Source: an uncultured Ruminococcus sp.
GTDB lineage: Bacteria; Bacillota; Clostridia; Oscillospirales; Acutalibacteraceae
Direction: 5' to 3'
DNA: 6,772 bases
Assembly (NCBI GenBank): GCA_902773155.1
Contig: CACYDK010000007.1
Location: forward strand, 1 to 6,772
The first letter of the stretch is position 1. The number at the start of each line of letters is the position of its first letter. Of this stretch, positions 5,729-6,772 are shown piece by piece. The position numbers and the translations under genes were made by a program. The notes below the pieces were generated by a model that was not told the origin of the DNA, ran no database searches, and saw nothing but the letters and a program-made list of their open reading frames with translations.

Positions 5729-6565
5729 ATGGAACATGCCGCCGACAGAGCTCGGGAGATCGAGCTCTCGATCACAAAAAAACGAAGATTTAAGGAAAAG
5801 CTTTTTAACCGCTTTACAAAGGCGATCGTAGAGTTTAAGCTTGTTGAGCCCTACGATAAAATCGCCGTGTGCATTTCAGGCGGAAAGGACTCAATGCTGA
5901 TGGCAAAGCTTTTTCAGGAGCTGAAAAGGCATAACAAATTCCCGTTCGAGCTTGTTTTCCTCGTAATGGATCCGGGCTACAACCACGAAAACCGCCTGAA
6001 TATCGAGAAAAACGCCGAACTGATGAATGTGCCGATAACTGTATTTGAGACTGAGATCTTCAACTCGGTATTCAAGCTGGACAAAAATCCCTGCTACATT
6101 TGCGCGAGGATGAGGCGAGGATATCTATACAAAAACGCGAAGGAATTAGGTTGCAACAAAATCGCCCTGGGACATCATTTTGACGACGTGATCGAGACCA
6201 CCCTGATGAGTATGCTCTGGGGAGGTCAGGTTCAAACGATGATGCCCAAGCTCAAAAGCGCAAACTATGATGGGATGGAGCTTATCAGACCTCTTTATTA
6301 TGTGCGCGAGGAAGATATTATTGCGTGGCGCGACTTCAATGAGCTTCATTTTCTCAGGTGCGCGTGCAGATTTACCGAAAAGCTCGAAAGCGAGGACGAC
6401 TCGGCTTCAAAAAGGCTCGAAACAAAAAAGCTCATTAAGGAGCTTAAGAAAACAAACCCGAAAATAGAGGCTAACATCTTCAACAGCATGCACAATGTGA
6501 GCGTTGACGCGGTGATAGCCTACAAAAAAGACGGCGTGACGCATCATTTTCTGGACGAGTATTAA
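5729..6565 (+). CDS. ttcA: TtcA-family tRNA thiolation enzyme (PP-loop ATPase with Fe-S cysteines)
   Basis: A 278-residue cytoplasmic enzyme of the adenine-nucleotide alpha-hydrolase (PP-loop) superfamily. The ATP-binding PP-loop is ISGGKDS (49-55). A CxxC pair lies in PCYICARMRRG (C122, C125), followed by LGHHFDDVIETTLMSMLWGG (148-166) and, late in the protein, LRCACRFTEK (C211, C213). TtcA proteins activate a tRNA base with ATP and insert sulfur, using an iron-sulfur cluster held by the CxxC pair and a third late cysteine; in enterobacteria the product is 2-thiocytidine at position 32. Here the late motif is CxC where the E. coli protein has CxxC, and whether this clostridial member makes the same nucleoside is unknown; the symbol denotes the family. 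ATG 5729 has a GGAGG site and its own promoter. It lies divergent from the SOS polymerase and directly upstream of sigG, separated by a hairpin. The length is near the usual size. Confidence 0.85.
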   Translation: MEHAADRAREIELSITKKRRFKEKLFNRFTKAIVEFKLVEPYDKIAVCISGGKDSMLMAKLFQELKRHNKFPFELVFLVMDPGYNHENRLNIEKNAELMNVPITVFETEIFNSVFKLDKNPCYICARMRRGYLYKNAKELGCNKIALGHHFDDVIETTLMSMLWGGQVQTMMPKLKSANYDGMELIRPLYYVREEDIIAWRDFNELHFLRCACRFTEKLESEDDSASKRLETKKLIKELKKTNPKIEANIFNSMHNVSVDAVIAYKKDGVTHHFLDEY

Positions 6566-6583
6566 CGAACAATGAATTCAAAG

Positions 6584-6635
6584 GCTCCTTTCAGCCAATA
6601 CTTATAACAGTATTGACAAAAGGAGCGTTTTTCTT
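6584..6635 (+). terminator. Terminator-like hairpin that also buries the sigG ribosome site
   Basis: GCTCCTTT (6584-6591) pairs with AAAGGAGC (6619-6626), and inside it CAATACT (6596-6602) pairs with AGTATTG (6609-6615) around TATAAC. The stem is followed by GTTTTTCTTT, so it can end the TtcA-family transcript. The same 3' arm contains AGGAG (6621-6625), the Shine-Dalgarno sequence of sigG, 9 bases before TTG 6635. Any mRNA that reads through would therefore have its sigG ribosome site base-paired. Confidence 0.65.
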
Positions 6636-6772
6636 TGCAGTATAACAAGGTAGAAATCTGCGGCGTAAATACCTCTAGGCTTGAGGTGCTCAGCGAGGAA
6701 AAGAAGCGGGAGCTGCTTAATACAATAAAAAACGGCACGCCCGCCGAAAAAAAGAGAGCAAGAGATAAAATG
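6635..6772 (+). CDS. sigG: RNA polymerase sporulation sigma factor SigG, N-terminal 46 residues (runs off window)
   Basis: The frame opens at TTG 6635 and stays open to the window end. The product starts MQYNKVEICGVNTSRLEVLS; the stretch NKVEICGVxTSxLxVL is the highly conserved N-terminus of SigG, the late forespore sigma factor of endospore formers. It then runs into an acidic/basic helix (EEKKRELLNTIKNGTPAEKKRARDKM) that leads toward sigma region 2, outside the window. TTG is the only start available: an in-frame TGA sits at 6614-6616 and no ATG, GTG or other TTG lies between it and 6635. The ribosome site AGGAG (6621-6625) is in the 3' arm of a hairpin. Both the TTG start and the buried site predict poor translation from read-through mRNA. 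I see no clear forespore (sigma-F/G) promoter directly upstream. Its presence says that the organism belongs to an endospore-forming lineage. Confidence 0.93.
   Translation, partial: MQYNKVEICGVNTSRLEVLSEEKKRELLNTIKNGTPAEKKRARDKM

Noticed and set aside
6566..6583. CGAAC...AATTC near 6566-6580 as a second LexA box
   Set aside because: The half-sites are separated by five bases, not four, and the right half does not fit GTTCG; it lies between the TtcA-family stop and the sigG hairpin, with no promoter to regulate.
6613..6646. TTGACA (6613-6618) followed by TATAAC (6641-6646) as a vegetative promoter for sigG
   Set aside because: The spacing is 22 bases, too long for sigma-A, and the -10 would lie inside the coding region; the TTGACA is better explained as part of the hairpin.
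1..6772. CRISPR array, insertion sequence or toxin-antitoxin pair
   Set aside because: No regularly spaced repeats, no transposase or integrase frame, and no paired small toxin-like genes were seen on either strand.

Overview
The window looks like chromosome of an anaerobic, spore-forming Firmicute, most likely a gut or rumen Clostridia of the Ruminococcus/Oscillospiraceae type. The signs are an N-terminal piece of the sporulation sigma factor SigG, a type I dockerin on a secreted leucine-rich-repeat protein, a Cna B-type surface domain, strong AGGAGG ribosome sites with some TTG starts, and Firmicutes-type sigma-A promoters. The genus is inferred from these traits and was not tested by a search.

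Left part (1-3146, + strand): the C-terminal 628 codons of a large extracellular protein whose visible N-terminus is a Cna B-type domain; then, 11 bases later, a 45-residue peptide with a TTG start and a YxxP leader-like motif; then a perfect 11-bp hairpin; then a secreted BspA-like LRR protein ending in a type I dockerin. This is a cell-surface block concerned with display, adhesion or cellulosome-like assembly.

Middle (3147-3693): no convincing protein gene. It holds an intact tRNA-Pro(GGG) on the minus strand with its own promoter and terminator, and about 230 bp further downstream (in tRNA orientation) a duplicate of the tRNA 3' end followed by a second terminator. The stretch between is full of hairpins and contains a 14-bp inverted copy of part of the tRNA. 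This is what a decayed integration site or a small tRNA-derived repeat would leave.

Right part: a minus-strand, two-gene translesion-synthesis operon (Y-family DNA polymerase with a beta-clamp motif, then a YolD-like partner) behind a sigma-A promoter overlapped by a LexA-like SOS box. Back to back with it is a + strand TtcA-family tRNA thiolase with its own promoter. The last gene is the start of sigG. Its Shine-Dalgarno sequence lies inside the 3' arm of a terminator-like hairpin and its start codon is TTG, an arrangement that should hold SigG translation low on read-through mRNA.

No wholly new system is evident. The best leads are the sigG leader hairpin, the YxxP peptide behind the surface protein, and the tRNA-Pro scar.
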